Source of the DNA: DTU013 sp964490975
GTDB lineage: Bacteria > Bacillota > Clostridia > Acetivibrionales > DTU013
Assembly (NCBI GenBank): GCA_964490975.1
Contig: CAZBEQ010000006.1
Location: 1-64,000 of the forward strand
Direction of reading: 5' to 3'
DNA length: 64,000 nt
This document shows positions 18,051-27,119 of the stretch, piece after piece. Within the stretch, counting starts at the first letter, position 1, and each line of letters opens with the position of its first letter. The notes beneath the pieces were generated by a model, which saw only the letters and a program-made list of their open reading frames with translations, was not told the origin of the DNA and ran no database searches. A program made the position numbers and the translations under genes.

Positions 18051-19364
18051 ATGAGGCTTCTTGTAGTTGACGACGCAAAATTAAATCTTATGTTTGCACA
18101 GCAGCATCTTCAAATTATGTTTCCTGAAATGGAGATCATTCTTTGCAACGATCCACTGGAAGTAATGGACATACTCAAAGACAGTATGATCGATATTGTC
18201 CTGCTTGATATCGTAATGCCCCAACTCTCGGGAATTGATATCCTCAGGCAGATCCGCAGCATGAAGGAATATGACACAGTGCAGGTCATTATGCTGACAT
18301 CCATTTCAGACAATGAGAGCTTCCGGCAGTGTTTTGACCTTGGTGCTGACGATTATATCCACAAACCGATCGAACCGGTTGAATTCAATGCAAGAATAAA
18401 AGCTGCCGTAAAAACAAACAGCAATACGCATATGCTCAAGGAAATGTTCAATCAGGTAAGGATTCAGAACAATGAACTGAAAAAACTGAACAATGAACTG
18501 AGAAAGGCACAGACCCAAATGATCCAAAAGGAGAAGATGGCATCACTTGGAATTATGGCTGCAGGTATTGCTCATGAAATCAATAATCCTATTGGTTACG
18601 TAAGCAGCAATCTTGAAACAATGCAAAGCTTCGTTGATAGAATACTGGAAATGCTCAGACGTTACAGACAACTTTCAGATGAGATCCAACAGGATCAGGA
18701 GATTAAAGCGCTAAAGGAAATGGCCAATGAAGTAAGGAGCCTTGAGAGGAGGCTAAAACTCGATTTCATTCTGGATGACCTTATAAATATCGTGAAGGAT
18801 TCCAGGGAGGGTATCAACCGTGTCGCGAAAATCGTGTTGAGTCTAAAAAGCTTTGCCAGAAGTGGTTTGGAGGACAAGCAAGAGTGGAGCAACCTTAATG
18901 AGATCGTTAATGATGCAATGCTCATAGTGCACAACGAAGCAAAGTACCATATTGATATGGAAAAATCACTAGGGGAAAATCTGGATGCGATCTGTAACAA
19001 AGGGCAGATAGGCCAGGTAATTGTCAACCTGCTTATGAACTCTATCCAGGCAATCAAGGAACAGACCCGCGAAACCAGGGGAAGTATCCTGGTTGAAACT
19101 TTCAAGGAGAAGGAATATGTCTGCTGCAGAATTACAGATGACGGTCCTGGTATTCCAAAAGAAATTCAGGATAAAATATTTGATCCGTTTTTTACTACGA
19201 AGGATGTTGGAAAAGGAACCGGCCTTGGCCTAAGTATTTCGTTTGATATTATAACGAAGAAGCACAATGGAATATTGATGCTTGAAGACAGGGAAGTGGG
19301 CACCGCAATGGTTTTCAAGCTTCCACTTTCAGAAGATAGAGCAGAGGAATTGATAAATGAATAA
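18051..19364 (+). CDS. Soluble REC-histidine kinase
   Basis: A 437-residue cytoplasmic protein with reversed hybrid order: receiver domain first (1-120; VDD, phospho-acceptor Asp53 in LLDIVMP, Lys105 in HKP), a coiled coil (about 128-165), HisKA with His175 in AGIAHEINNP, then HATPase_c with N-box NLLMNSIQAI, DDGPGIP and GTGLGLSIS. There are no membrane segments. It is translated with the next gene (8-bp overlap). It probably integrates a phosphoryl input at its own receiver and passes phosphate to the neighbouring receiver proteins. Confidence 0.92.
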   Translation: MRLLVVDDAKLNLMFAQQHLQIMFPEMEIILCNDPLEVMDILKDSMIDIVLLDIVMPQLSGIDILRQIRSMKEYDTVQVIMLTSISDNESFRQCFDLGADDYIHKPIEPVEFNARIKAAVKTNSNTHMLKEMFNQVRIQNNELKKLNNELRKAQTQMIQKEKMASLGIMAAGIAHEINNPIGYVSSNLETMQSFVDRILEMLRRYRQLSDEIQQDQEIKALKEMANEVRSLERRLKLDFILDDLINIVKDSREGINRVAKIVLSLKSFARSGLEDKQEWSNLNEIVNDAMLIVHNEAKYHIDMEKSLGENLDAICNKGQIGQVIVNLLMNSIQAIKEQTRETRGSILVETFKEKEYVCCRITDDGPGIPKEIQDKIFDPFFTTKDVGKGTGLGLSISFDIITKKHNGILMLEDREVGTAMVFKLPLSEDRAEELINE

Positions 19365-20532
19365 AAAGCTGCTTTTTGTCGATGATGAGGAAGCTATATT
19401 AAAATCTCTTACGCGAGGATTTCTTTTTTCAGAATATGAAGTCTTTTCTGTAACCAGTGGAATGGAAGCATTAGCAATAATGGAAAAGGAAAAGGTCGAC
19501 CTGATCCTGTCGGATATGCGCATGCCCAATATGGATGGCTATCAGCTCCTGAAACAGGTGAAGGAAAAATATCCGAAGGTGATTCGTGTTATCCTTAGCG
19601 GGTATGCTGACAGGGATGAGATCGTTAAGGCCGTACAGCATAATATAGCAAAGCTGTACATATACAAGCCATGGGAAAATGAGGAACTGATCCATATATT
19701 TGATCAGCTATTTAAAACAGAGGAGCTTCTAGCAAAGAATAATTTATCACTTTTTGTAAACAATCTGGCGGAGCTGCCCACCATCCCTGCAAGTTTTCAA
19801 AGGATTATGAAGCTTATTGATCACGATGCCGAGATCAGCAAAATTGTAGAAGAAATAGAGCATGATCAGGCAATAGCCTCAAAGGTGCTTCATGTAGCTA
19901 ATTCTGCTTTTTATAATCTGAAGACGGGGTCAGTAAAGTTTGCTGTAGCCTACATTGGTCTGCTGAATATGAGGAATCTTCTGCTTTCTACCTCCGTACT
20001 GGATATATTCCAGGGATCCGGAGTTATGGCAAGAAATATGGCGGATATTTGGAAGCATGCCTATCTTACAAACCGGATACTGTTCTATATATATGAACAC
20101 TGTCTGATGAAAAGCTTACCTGATTCCTATCAGTCAGCAGGTTTGCTGCATAATGTGGGAGTTGTGCTTTTCCTGAAGTATAACCCAAAGGATTATATAT
20201 CCATGATCAATGATAGCTTTGACAAGAATGTAAACCTTCTGGATATGGAGATTGTAAAATTTGGGATAACCCACCAGGAAGCAGGAGGATACCTGCTGAA
20301 ATGGTGGGATCTTCCCTATCCAATTGTCGAGACCGCTCTTTACCATCATACTCCTTCCAACCCGAGCATTATCAATAAGGAATTGGTCAGCGCAGTACAC
20401 ATAGCTGTCAGGTATGCGTGGAAACTGTTGAAGCAGAAGAATTTCATGTGGGACCAGGATGCGGCCGCATATGAAATACTCAGGACCAACGAGGAAGATA
20501 TGAACAGGATTTTGAAAAAATTCAGCATATAG
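19357..20532 (+). CDS. Response regulator with HDOD output domain
   Basis: A 391-residue cytoplasmic protein. The receiver spans 1-125 (VDDEE, Asp53 in LSDMRMP, Lys in IYKPW), as in RpfG/HD-GYP-type regulators. An HDOD domain (about 138-335) follows, with the typical LPTIPASFQRIMKLI entry and DQAIASKVLHVANSAFY. HDOD resembles HD-GYP but lacks the catalytic HD/GYP residues and acts in protein-protein signalling. The overlap with the REC-kinase gene and the 43-bp gap to another REC gene mark a single signalling operon. Confidence 0.92.
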   Translation: MNKKLLFVDDEEAILKSLTRGFLFSEYEVFSVTSGMEALAIMEKEKVDLILSDMRMPNMDGYQLLKQVKEKYPKVIRVILSGYADRDEIVKAVQHNIAKLYIYKPWENEELIHIFDQLFKTEELLAKNNLSLFVNNLAELPTIPASFQRIMKLIDHDAEISKIVEEIEHDQAIASKVLHVANSAFYNLKTGSVKFAVAYIGLLNMRNLLLSTSVLDIFQGSGVMARNMADIWKHAYLTNRILFYIYEHCLMKSLPDSYQSAGLLHNVGVVLFLKYNPKDYISMINDSFDKNVNLLDMEIVKFGITHQEAGGYLLKWWDLPYPIVETALYHHTPSNPSIINKELVSAVHIAVRYAWKLLKQKNFMWDQDAAAYEILRTNEEDMNRILKKFSI

Positions 20533-20575
20533 AGGGCAATGAACAGCTTTGTGAAATTGAGGAGGAGTACATATT

Positions 20576-21661
20576 ATGTATGAAAAAGACTCGGTGTTGT
20601 TTGTTGATGATGAAGAGAATATATTGAGTTCCATAAAGAGAGGCATGATTGACGAGGAATTCAAGTGCTTTTTTGCCAGATCGGCACGCGAGGCTTTGAA
20701 CATCCTGGAAAAGGAAAAAATCAGCGTCATTGTCACAGACATGAGGATGCCTGGTATGGATGGCCTGACATTACTTAAAGAGGTAAGATTTAAATATCCG
20801 TATACGGTACGGGTGGTTCTGTCTGGCTATACCCAGATCCAGCAGGTGCTTGCGACGATCAACCAGGCGGATATCTTCAAATTTATCACAAAACCCTGGA
20901 GCCTGGAGGACGAATTCCGGATAATTATACATCAGGCACTGGATTACCACCGGCTGCAACGGGAAAGGGCAGAACTGGAAGCCGTGTTGTCCAGCAAGAA
21001 TACTACTTATCAGAATATTTTGAAAAATATCGAGCAAACCATTGATGTTGCGAAAAGTAGCGCAGAGGGCGTAAAACAGATTGGGGTCAATTCTTTTGAC
21101 TATATCATGAAGCTATCGGATTCAGGAACAGACTGTACCGCCATGAGACGTCAGATCGGGAAGGTCCGCAGCATATTTGACACTTTCTCCATTGCGTGTT
21201 CTGAGGAGTGGAAGATATTCCAGATATCGTCATTTTCAACAAATGTTGTAAACAGAATAAAAAGCTTGCCGGGTGTGGCTAATGTGACGACAAAGTCCGA
21301 ATTGGACGAAAATCTGAAGCTGAAAGGCAAGCTCAACCTGACTATGGAACTGTTCAACTGCTTATTTGAACTAATGGTCGAGAAAAGTGATTTCTGCAAT
21401 ATTCGCCTTCTGCTCAGGAAAACATCTCCCGCTAACGGCATTGAAGGATTGGAGTGTACTGTTCAGATTTCATACGCTAATATAAACGCGGACCTGCAAA
21501 AAGACTCGAATGAAAGATCTGCCGAAATTGACAGGGATATTGGCCTGCTTACCTCCGTATACGGAGCTTTGCTAGTATACATGGGAGGCAGCTTCGTCTG
21601 CGGCAGATCCGGCAATGACTTTGTTGCAAAAATCAACTTTAGGTTCAGTCCGGTAAGCTGA
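20576..21661 (+). CDS. Response regulator with kinase-like C-terminal domain lacking key motifs
   Basis: A 361-residue protein. The receiver (1-125) is close to that of the HDOD protein (VDDEE, Asp55 in VTDMRMP, Lys in ITKPW). A short coiled coil (about 130-155) and about 200 further residues follow. The C-terminal part has the shape of a HisKA-HATPase core: a helical pair, an N-box-like helix ELFNCLFELMVE without the Asn, and a closing GLLTSVYGALLVYMGGSF similar to a G2 region. It has no DxGxG box and no H-box. It could be a pseudo-kinase or phosphotransfer/dimerisation domain. The ribosome site is GAGGAGG. I do not know a named family for the C-terminus. Confidence 0.75.
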   Translation: MYEKDSVLFVDDEENILSSIKRGMIDEEFKCFFARSAREALNILEKEKISVIVTDMRMPGMDGLTLLKEVRFKYPYTVRVVLSGYTQIQQVLATINQADIFKFITKPWSLEDEFRIIIHQALDYHRLQRERAELEAVLSSKNTTYQNILKNIEQTIDVAKSSAEGVKQIGVNSFDYIMKLSDSGTDCTAMRRQIGKVRSIFDTFSIACSEEWKIFQISSFSTNVVNRIKSLPGVANVTTKSELDENLKLKGKLNLTMELFNCLFELMVEKSDFCNIRLLLRKTSPANGIEGLECTVQISYANINADLQKDSNERSAEIDRDIGLLTSVYGALLVYMGGSFVCGRSGNDFVAKINFRFSPVS

Positions 21662-21688
21662 CACATAAAAGAGCTGCCGCCTACAAGA

Positions 21689-23530
21689 TTATTTGGATCC
21701 GTAAAACAATTTCAGTGCATTTTTTATTGAAGGCTTAAAGACCGTATTATGATTATAGCCATCTAGAAGCTCGTATTTCATGGTAAGACCTTCATAGGTG
21801 TGCTTCTTTATATCATTAAGTCTGCCCTCTATAAGGCTGATAAAATGTGGTTCTTCATCGCCGCCAACGGTTACATAAACAGAATATGGCAGAGCTTGCT
21901 TTCTTTCATAGAACCAATCTTCAAATTCAGTCATGATTGCATTGCTTGTTGTTGCCTGGAATGAGGGGCTGCCTATGTAATAGTTGGCAAAGGTATCCTT
22001 GCCGATCGTGTCACTGTGGTATAATGCATACAATGCCCAATAGCCACCGTAGGAATGACCTGTAAGTGTGGTTCTGCTTGTATCGACACTATAATTGTCA
22101 TATAGATAAGGTACCAGATTTTCTGTTAAATACTGCAGAAATAGATCCGGCTGTCTTAACAGATCACGCTCTCTGATGCGAAAATAATCATAACCATTCG
22201 GATAGCCAACGCTGACCAGGATGACATCCTCAACTTCATCGGAAATCATAAGCTTGTGCAGTTCGGGATGATCGCTGAGCCTCCATATACCATCTGTCAT
22301 GAGAACCAAAGGATAACTTTTGCTTTTATCGTAATTTGGCGGCAGGGAAACATGAATTATAAAGCTGTCATTGATTTCTTCATCATACATTTTAATTTCG
22401 CTAATGTACTCTGCACAGTCGGGGTCGATACCGATAACTTCTTTATAAAATTCGTGTTCTTTTGAAAGCTTGCCAATAGTTATACTTTCCATTTCTGCTG
22501 TGGTCATTGCCTTTGAGGCATCAACGCAGGATGCTTCCTTATCACTGTATTCCATTTTGTCAAAATAGCATATGCCTCGAAGCAGAGCCTCGCAATCAAT
22601 AGTATTATGTCCCGCTCCGGCCATGATGGTGTTGTTTATGGTAAGACCCTGATAATTGTGTTCATTTAAGGCCTTGATCCAATCTTCTGTTTTCTTGAAT
22701 GAAAGGATCTTTCGGTCATCCTCTGAACGGAAGATGCATACATTAGCGGATAGTGTGGTGTTTCCACCAGTGAAGAAGGCTGCTTCTCTCTCTGAAATAT
22801 CCAGCTTTTCAGTTCTTTTGGACAATTCCGGATTAACGAGCAGATAATTTGCAACACTGTTACTGTTATGCAATAAAAAGGCTGTGAAATATCCCGCTGT
22901 TTCATACCCTGCAAAGCAGATATTGTCTGTATCTATCTTATAATTTTCACACAGCCATCCAAGCATATTATCAGTTAAAAAGGCTTGATATGCCTGCGGA
23001 TTTTCCACAAAGTCACGATTTGCTTCTGCAGCAGCTTCTTTTTTGTCTGCACTGTTAATAATTGCAAGAAGTGTTTGCGGTGCTTTGGAATTCAGATAAT
23101 CATTAAGTGCTTTTACCTGAATTTCATTAAATCCAGCTCCATGTACCAGGTATAAGGATGCAGGCTTGGAGGGATCATAGGAAGAGCTTTTTAATAAGTC
23201 TATTTCATATATGCTTCCGATCTCTTCATCTAAGAGTGTGATCTGATCACAAAGCTTAGAAGTTACTAAAACTACTTTTGATTTTTCAGAAGCTGTCATG
23301 CCGTTTGGGTATGTCCTTGATTCTTTAACATTGACCGTGCCATCCAGTTCAGGCTTGGATCCCTCAGTATCAGTAGTAGTATTCAGTTCAGGCTTGGATT
23401 GTTCAGTATCGGTTATTTCAACTGAGCTTGGCTTGGATTCTTCATCAGCGCTCCCGTTACAGCCGCTCAGTGCTGATATGATTGTAAGTGAGCAAAGAAT
23501 AATAATACAGATCCTTATTAATGGTTTCAT
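21689..23530 (-). CDS. Lipoprotein with tandem alpha/beta-hydrolase (esterase) domains
   Basis: A 613-residue surface lipoprotein (lipobox ALSGC, Cys24), then a Ser/Thr/Glu-rich linker with near-repeated SKPEL units (about 28-70). The C-terminal domain (about 370-613) is an esterase-D/IroE-like hydrolase with nucleophile Ser493 in GHSYGG, probable Asp558 and His594. The N-terminal domain (about 85-335) has the same fold pattern but GYETAG at the elbow, so Glu210 replaces the Ser and it is probably inactive. Transcribed after the AraC gene at 23619-24530 on the same strand. It may release ester groups from sugars or siderophores; the substrate is unknown. Confidence 0.8.
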   Translation of the reverse strand: MKPLIRICIIILCSLTIISALSGCNGSADEESKPSSVEITDTEQSKPELNTTTDTEGSKPELDGTVNVKESRTYPNGMTASEKSKVVLVTSKLCDQITLLDEEIGSIYEIDLLKSSSYDPSKPASLYLVHGAGFNEIQVKALNDYLNSKAPQTLLAIINSADKKEAAAEANRDFVENPQAYQAFLTDNMLGWLCENYKIDTDNICFAGYETAGYFTAFLLHNSNSVANYLLVNPELSKRTEKLDISEREAAFFTGGNTTLSANVCIFRSEDDRKILSFKKTEDWIKALNEHNYQGLTINNTIMAGAGHNTIDCEALLRGICYFDKMEYSDKEASCVDASKAMTTAEMESITIGKLSKEHEFYKEVIGIDPDCAEYISEIKMYDEEINDSFIIHVSLPPNYDKSKSYPLVLMTDGIWRLSDHPELHKLMISDEVEDVILVSVGYPNGYDYFRIRERDLLRQPDLFLQYLTENLVPYLYDNYSVDTSRTTLTGHSYGGYWALYALYHSDTIGKDTFANYYIGSPSFQATTSNAIMTEFEDWFYERKQALPYSVYVTVGGDEEPHFISLIEGRLNDIKKHTYEGLTMKYELLDGYNHNTVFKPSIKNALKLFYGSK

Positions 23531-23618
23531 AGGTGATCCCCCTAAAGTATTTATATGGATTCATATTACTGTATATTGAGTCGGAGGTCTTGTTAATTCC
23601 TGCTTAATTTTGTCCGGT

Positions 23619-24530
23619 TCATATTAACGGGAGCCACAATTCACTAAGCACATCATCTCCATTTCGGAAGCCTTCCCTGCAGACCTCCAGCATTCCCAGC
23701 TCTTTTACCTGATATGATGAGTAAGGCAGAAAGTTCATATAGATTTTATTCCAAAGTTTTTGAATTGCCGTCGGGCGCATACCCTTACATTTAAAAACCA
23801 ACCACTTCCCGGCCGGTATTTCTACTATTTCATATCCATCAGGAACATCATCCTTGACAGACTCAACACCAACGCTCATGCGGAACTCACTACCATCCGG
23901 CTTACAGCCGATTCCATCATGAATTCCCAGAATCGAGTCTGAAAAGTAGGCTGTGTCATCCTTCAGCGTGTACAATTCATCATACATGCCTTCAGATGCC
24001 CATTTTTCAAGGTGTTTTGGAATGATGTCCTGCCTGTCTTCGAGCAACTGAGTTTGAAATACTTTGGTTTTAGCAATAATCTTTGTGTAACTGTGGTTAA
24101 TGATCTGATAATCAAGGGTAGCCCCTCCGTGCACCTGTAAGTTAATGCTCAGTCTGTTATACAGCTTTAAGCCGGCATTGTTTCTTCTTACGGCATTTGG
24201 AGTAGCCCCGTGAAACCTGGTAAATGCTTTTGTAAAGCTTTCCGCAGTTTCATAACCATATTTTAATGCAATGTCCAGAATAGTCTTATCAGTTAACAGT
24301 ATCTCTTCACCGGCTAACGCAAGCTTACGGTTGCGGATATATTCGCCTGCAGTTATACCTGTTACGATACTGAAAATCTTTTGGAATTCATATTCCGACG
24401 AGCATACCTGCTTTGCGAGCATATTCAGTTTAAGTACACTCAGATCGTCATCGGTCAAGTGCAGCTCTATATATTCTATTACCTTTTGCAGGCGGCTAAT
24501 CCAATTCATTTGCGGTTCTCTGAACTCCAT
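23619..24530 (-). CDS. AraC regulator with GyrI-like effector domain
   Basis: A 303-residue regulator of the Rob/SoxS-with-GyrI type. N-terminal AraC double helix-turn-helix (about 10-115, ending FTKAFTRFHGATP), then a GyrI-like small-molecule-binding domain (about 130-303, with the typical PAGKWLVFKCKG strand and a final LWLPLI). It precedes the esterase lipoprotein gene by 88 bp on the same strand and may control it or an efflux system. The small ABC transporter at 24857 lies divergently upstream. Confidence 0.88.
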   Translation of the reverse strand: MEFREPQMNWISRLQKVIEYIELHLTDDDLSVLKLNMLAKQVCSSEYEFQKIFSIVTGITAGEYIRNRKLALAGEEILLTDKTILDIALKYGYETAESFTKAFTRFHGATPNAVRRNNAGLKLYNRLSINLQVHGGATLDYQIINHSYTKIIAKTKVFQTQLLEDRQDIIPKHLEKWASEGMYDELYTLKDDTAYFSDSILGIHDGIGCKPDGSEFRMSVGVESVKDDVPDGYEIVEIPAGKWLVFKCKGMRPTAIQKLWNKIYMNFLPYSSYQVKELGMLEVCREGFRNGDDVLSELWLPLI

Positions 24531-24616
24531 GAAATATATTGTAATTAGCCTTATAATATCAAATGTGGCTCATTATATCAAATAGTAAACGCCAGGCCCT
24601 ATTCCTAAGCCAATGA

Positions 24617-24733
24617 CTTAATATCATAAATGCTATAGGCTTCCAGTTGAATTTGGCCAGGATGTTTATCTGGCTGGCTGTTTCAATTGCCGGCGCATAT
24701 ATTATAGCCTGCTGCCATGTATTAATAAGGTGA
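24617..24733 (+). pseudogene. Remnant of a membrane protein C-terminus
   Basis: A 38-codon open stretch ending in TGA includes one clear membrane helix (MFIWLAVSIAGAYIIACC) but has no start codon context. It may be the tail of a lost permease. Apart from this and the hairpin at 24799, the 326-base gap between the divergent genes shows nothing I can name. Confidence 0.35.
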
Positions 24734-24798
24734 ACAGGATGGTGACAAGAGAAGTGCTTTCCTACGAATAAAGTAGTATAAGTATTAAACCCTCCACT

Positions 24799-24833
24799 AT
24801 AACACCAGGCTTTTGTTTGGTGTTATTCTTTTT
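24799..24833 (+). terminator. Terminator hairpin upstream of the ABC gene
   Basis: ATAACACCA and TGGTGTTAT form a perfect 9-bp stem followed by TCTTTTT. It lies 24 bp before the ABC gene start, so it either ends an older upstream transcript or acts as a leader attenuator of the ABC operon. Confidence 0.75.
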
Positions 24834-24856
24834 GTATCAATCAAAAGGAGGAACAT

Positions 24857-25594
24857 ATGATGGAAGATGTGATCAAGGTAGAGCATCTGTCGAAGTCTTA
24901 CGGGAATCTGAAAGCCGTGGATGATTTGAGCTTTTCGGTAAAGCGCGGTACGGTATATGGATTGCTTGGGGCGAATGGCGCAGGCAAGAGTACCACGATC
25001 GAGTGCGTTCTAGGCACAAAAACGGCAGACAGCGGTACGGTCTCAATACTTGGAATGAGCCCGGCAGCTAATCGTAAGGAGCTTTTTGAGCAGGTCGGTG
25101 TACAGTTTCAGGAGGCAAATTATCAAGATAATATAAAAGTCGGTGAGCTATGCGAGATAACGGCCTCACTTTATAAGAACCACGCGGATTATAATAGCCT
25201 GCTTTCTAAATTCGGCATTGCGGACAAGAACAAGACACTTGTAAAAGAGCTTTCAGGTGGGCAGAAACAGAGGTTGTTTATAGTACTTGCTCTTATTCCT
25301 GATCCAAAGGTGGTTTTTTTGGACGAGCTGACCACAGGCCTTGATGCAAGAGCAAGACGGGACGTGTGGAAGATACTTGAAAGGCTTAAGGCAGAAGGGC
25401 TTACTATTCTGCTGACCTCACATTCAATGGACGAGGTCGAGACTTTGTGTGATGAAATCTGCATTTTGAAAAAAGGCAAACCGGTCTTTTGTGGAACAGT
25501 TACGCAGGCAATAGAGCAAAGTCCCTGCGAAAAATTTGAGGATGCTTATCTTTGGTTCACAGATGAGGAGGTAATAGAAAATGAAAGCTTATAA
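24857..25594 (+). CDS. ABC-2 type transporter ATP-binding protein
   Basis: A 245-residue ATPase: Walker A GANGAGKST (about 40), signature LSGGQKQR, Walker B VVFLDELTTGLD (Leu where Pro is usual), and switch His in LTSHSMDEV. The ribosome site AAAAGGAGG precedes two consecutive ATG codons (24857, 24860). It overlaps the permease gene by 14 bp. It probably energises export; the substrate is unknown. Confidence 0.9.
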   Translation: MMEDVIKVEHLSKSYGNLKAVDDLSFSVKRGTVYGLLGANGAGKSTTIECVLGTKTADSGTVSILGMSPAANRKELFEQVGVQFQEANYQDNIKVGELCEITASLYKNHADYNSLLSKFGIADKNKTLVKELSGGQKQRLFIVLALIPDPKVVFLDELTTGLDARARRDVWKILERLKAEGLTILLTSHSMDEVETLCDEICILKKGKPVFCGTVTQAIEQSPCEKFEDAYLWFTDEEVIENESL

Positions 25595-26324
25595 AACAAT
25601 GCTTAGAACAGAGCTGGTGCTGTCTTTGCGCGGTATGGACATGTTGATCTTTGCAGTTATCATGCCGATAATCGTGCTTGTAGTCCTTGGTGTAATTTAC
25701 GGTGATAAGCCTGCGTTTGACGGAGCACCGTATACCTTTATACAGCAATCATTAGGTGCCCTGGCAACTATTGCGATTTGCGCAGGAGGCGTAATGGGCC
25801 TGCCGCTGGTAGTATCGGACTATAGAAGCAAGCAGATACTGAAAAGGTTTAAGGTGACACCGGTAAGTCCTGTAACGATCTTGCTGGCAGAGGTGACGAT
25901 GTACTTTTTGTATGCTCTGGTATCGCTCATTTCACTATTGCTGGTTGCAGTCCTGTTTTTCAACTTTAGAATGCAGGGCAGTATTCTGCAATTTATCCTT
26001 GGCTGGCTGTTAGTTATGGTTTCCATGTTCAGTATTGGCATGATGGTTGGCGGAATAGCGAAAAACTCTAAAATTGCAGGGATAATCGCGAGTGTATTAT
26101 ATTTCCCAATGCTTGTTTTTTCAGGCGCGACGCTTCCCTATGAGGTAATGCCTGCAGCAATGCAAAAAGCAGTGGACATTCTGCCCCTGACGCAGGGTAT
26201 CAAAATCCTGAAATCCGCTGCTCTTGGCTTGCCAATAGACAACATATTCCTGCCAATAGCAGTAATGGCAGGAATAGCGATAGTTTGTTCATTTATTGCA
26301 GTTAAATTTTTTAAATGGGAATAG
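25581..26324 (+). CDS. ABC-2 type transporter permease
   Basis: A 247-residue membrane protein with six predicted helices of the ABC-2 family, including the conserved late segment GATLPYEVMPAAMQKAVDILPLT (in parts, about 185-207). It is the partner of the ATPase gene it overlaps. There is no terminator directly after it; the sequence runs into gene remnants. Confidence 0.9.
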   Translation: MKAYKTMLRTELVLSLRGMDMLIFAVIMPIIVLVVLGVIYGDKPAFDGAPYTFIQQSLGALATIAICAGGVMGLPLVVSDYRSKQILKRFKVTPVSPVTILLAEVTMYFLYALVSLISLLLVAVLFFNFRMQGSILQFILGWLLVMVSMFSIGMMVGGIAKNSKIAGIIASVLYFPMLVFSGATLPYEVMPAAMQKAVDILPLTQGIKILKSAALGLPIDNIFLPIAVMAGIAIVCSFIAVKFFKWE

Positions 26325-26325
26325 A

Positions 26326-26445
26326 TCAATCAGTTATTGCCTGTGTCCAATATCTGTTGCCATAAATATCGGTCAAATGGTATGTCATGCGGTAGTTGTT
26401 GTTTGTAACTGACAGATTCTCAATAGTCCATTCTAAACATTGTCG
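26326..26445 (-). pseudogene. C-terminal remnant of an unknown gene
   Basis: On the minus strand a 39-codon stretch ends in TGA. It includes YHLTDIYGNRYWTQAITD, which looks like a genuine beta-rich C-terminus. It has no start and is cut off at about 26445, where the plus-strand hydrolase remnant begins. The family is not identified. Confidence 0.45.
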
Positions 26446-26777
26446 AGACCAAGGTCTATGATTTCTGCGGAATATCTGAGGAAATGCTGATAAAAAGACT
26501 CGGGGAAGTAAACCTTGAGGATTTCGACTATAAGTTTAAGTATTCTAACTTTGGCATTGCAACTGTTGGAATGGTGCTTGAAAAAATATACGGAAATGAT
26601 TACACCGCATTGATGAATGATTATATCTCGGATGACTTGGGACTTGCAAACACGAGAATTTCAGATGGTACAGGTGATCTAAAAAATAGCTGGGAATGGT
26701 CGGAATCAGATTCATATATACCGGCAGGAGCGATATTATCTAATATTGATATTGTCAAATCGTTCGCCAGACTATAG
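26442..26777 (+). pseudogene. Fragment of a beta-lactamase-family serine hydrolase
   Basis: 112 codons match the middle of class-C beta-lactamase-like hydrolases: FKYSNFGIATVGMVLEKIYG carries the YxN motif. The N-terminal SxxK part and the C-terminal HxG part are both missing, so it cannot be active. An internal ATG at 26484 has no good ribosome site. The fragment abuts the opposite-strand remnant, which indicates a deletion or rearrangement. Confidence 0.75.
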
Positions 26778-26895
26778 AATTCGGCGACTGTTATGGGAAT
26801 TGAGCTTCTGACTTCATTGCAAAAGTGACAAATTTCAGCCTGCTCGGGGGGGTGTGGCATTCATTAGGGGACATAATGACTTTACTCTAAAATTA

Positions 26896-27070
26896 TGCTC
26901 AAAATTTGAAGTAGGGGCCATTTTTTCAAAATTGGGTTATAGTTGATACTTTTACGTAATAATAACTCATAACCCAGTATTATACAGTGCAATTTTGGCC
27001 CTTACCTCAAAAATTGAGCAAAAAACTAACCAATCGAGCCGACTGTGGCCCTTACCTCAAAAGTTGAGCA
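26896..27070. repeat. MITE-like palindrome with an extra solo arm
   Basis: The arm TGCTCAAAATTTGAAGTAGG at 26896, extending to 26920, is repeated in inverted orientation at 26996-27020. Inner arms TGGGTTAT and ATAACCCA give a palindrome of about 125 bp. A further direct copy of the right arm (TGGCCCTTACCTCAAAAGTT...) lies at 27046-27070. There is no coding sequence inside. It sits in the scar zone between the ABC operon and the metallopeptidase gene. It resembles a small non-autonomous element. Confidence 0.65.
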
Positions 27071-27119
27071 AAACTCACTGAGCAAACTCACTATTCAAGG
27101 TAAAATCAATTTCTGCTTA

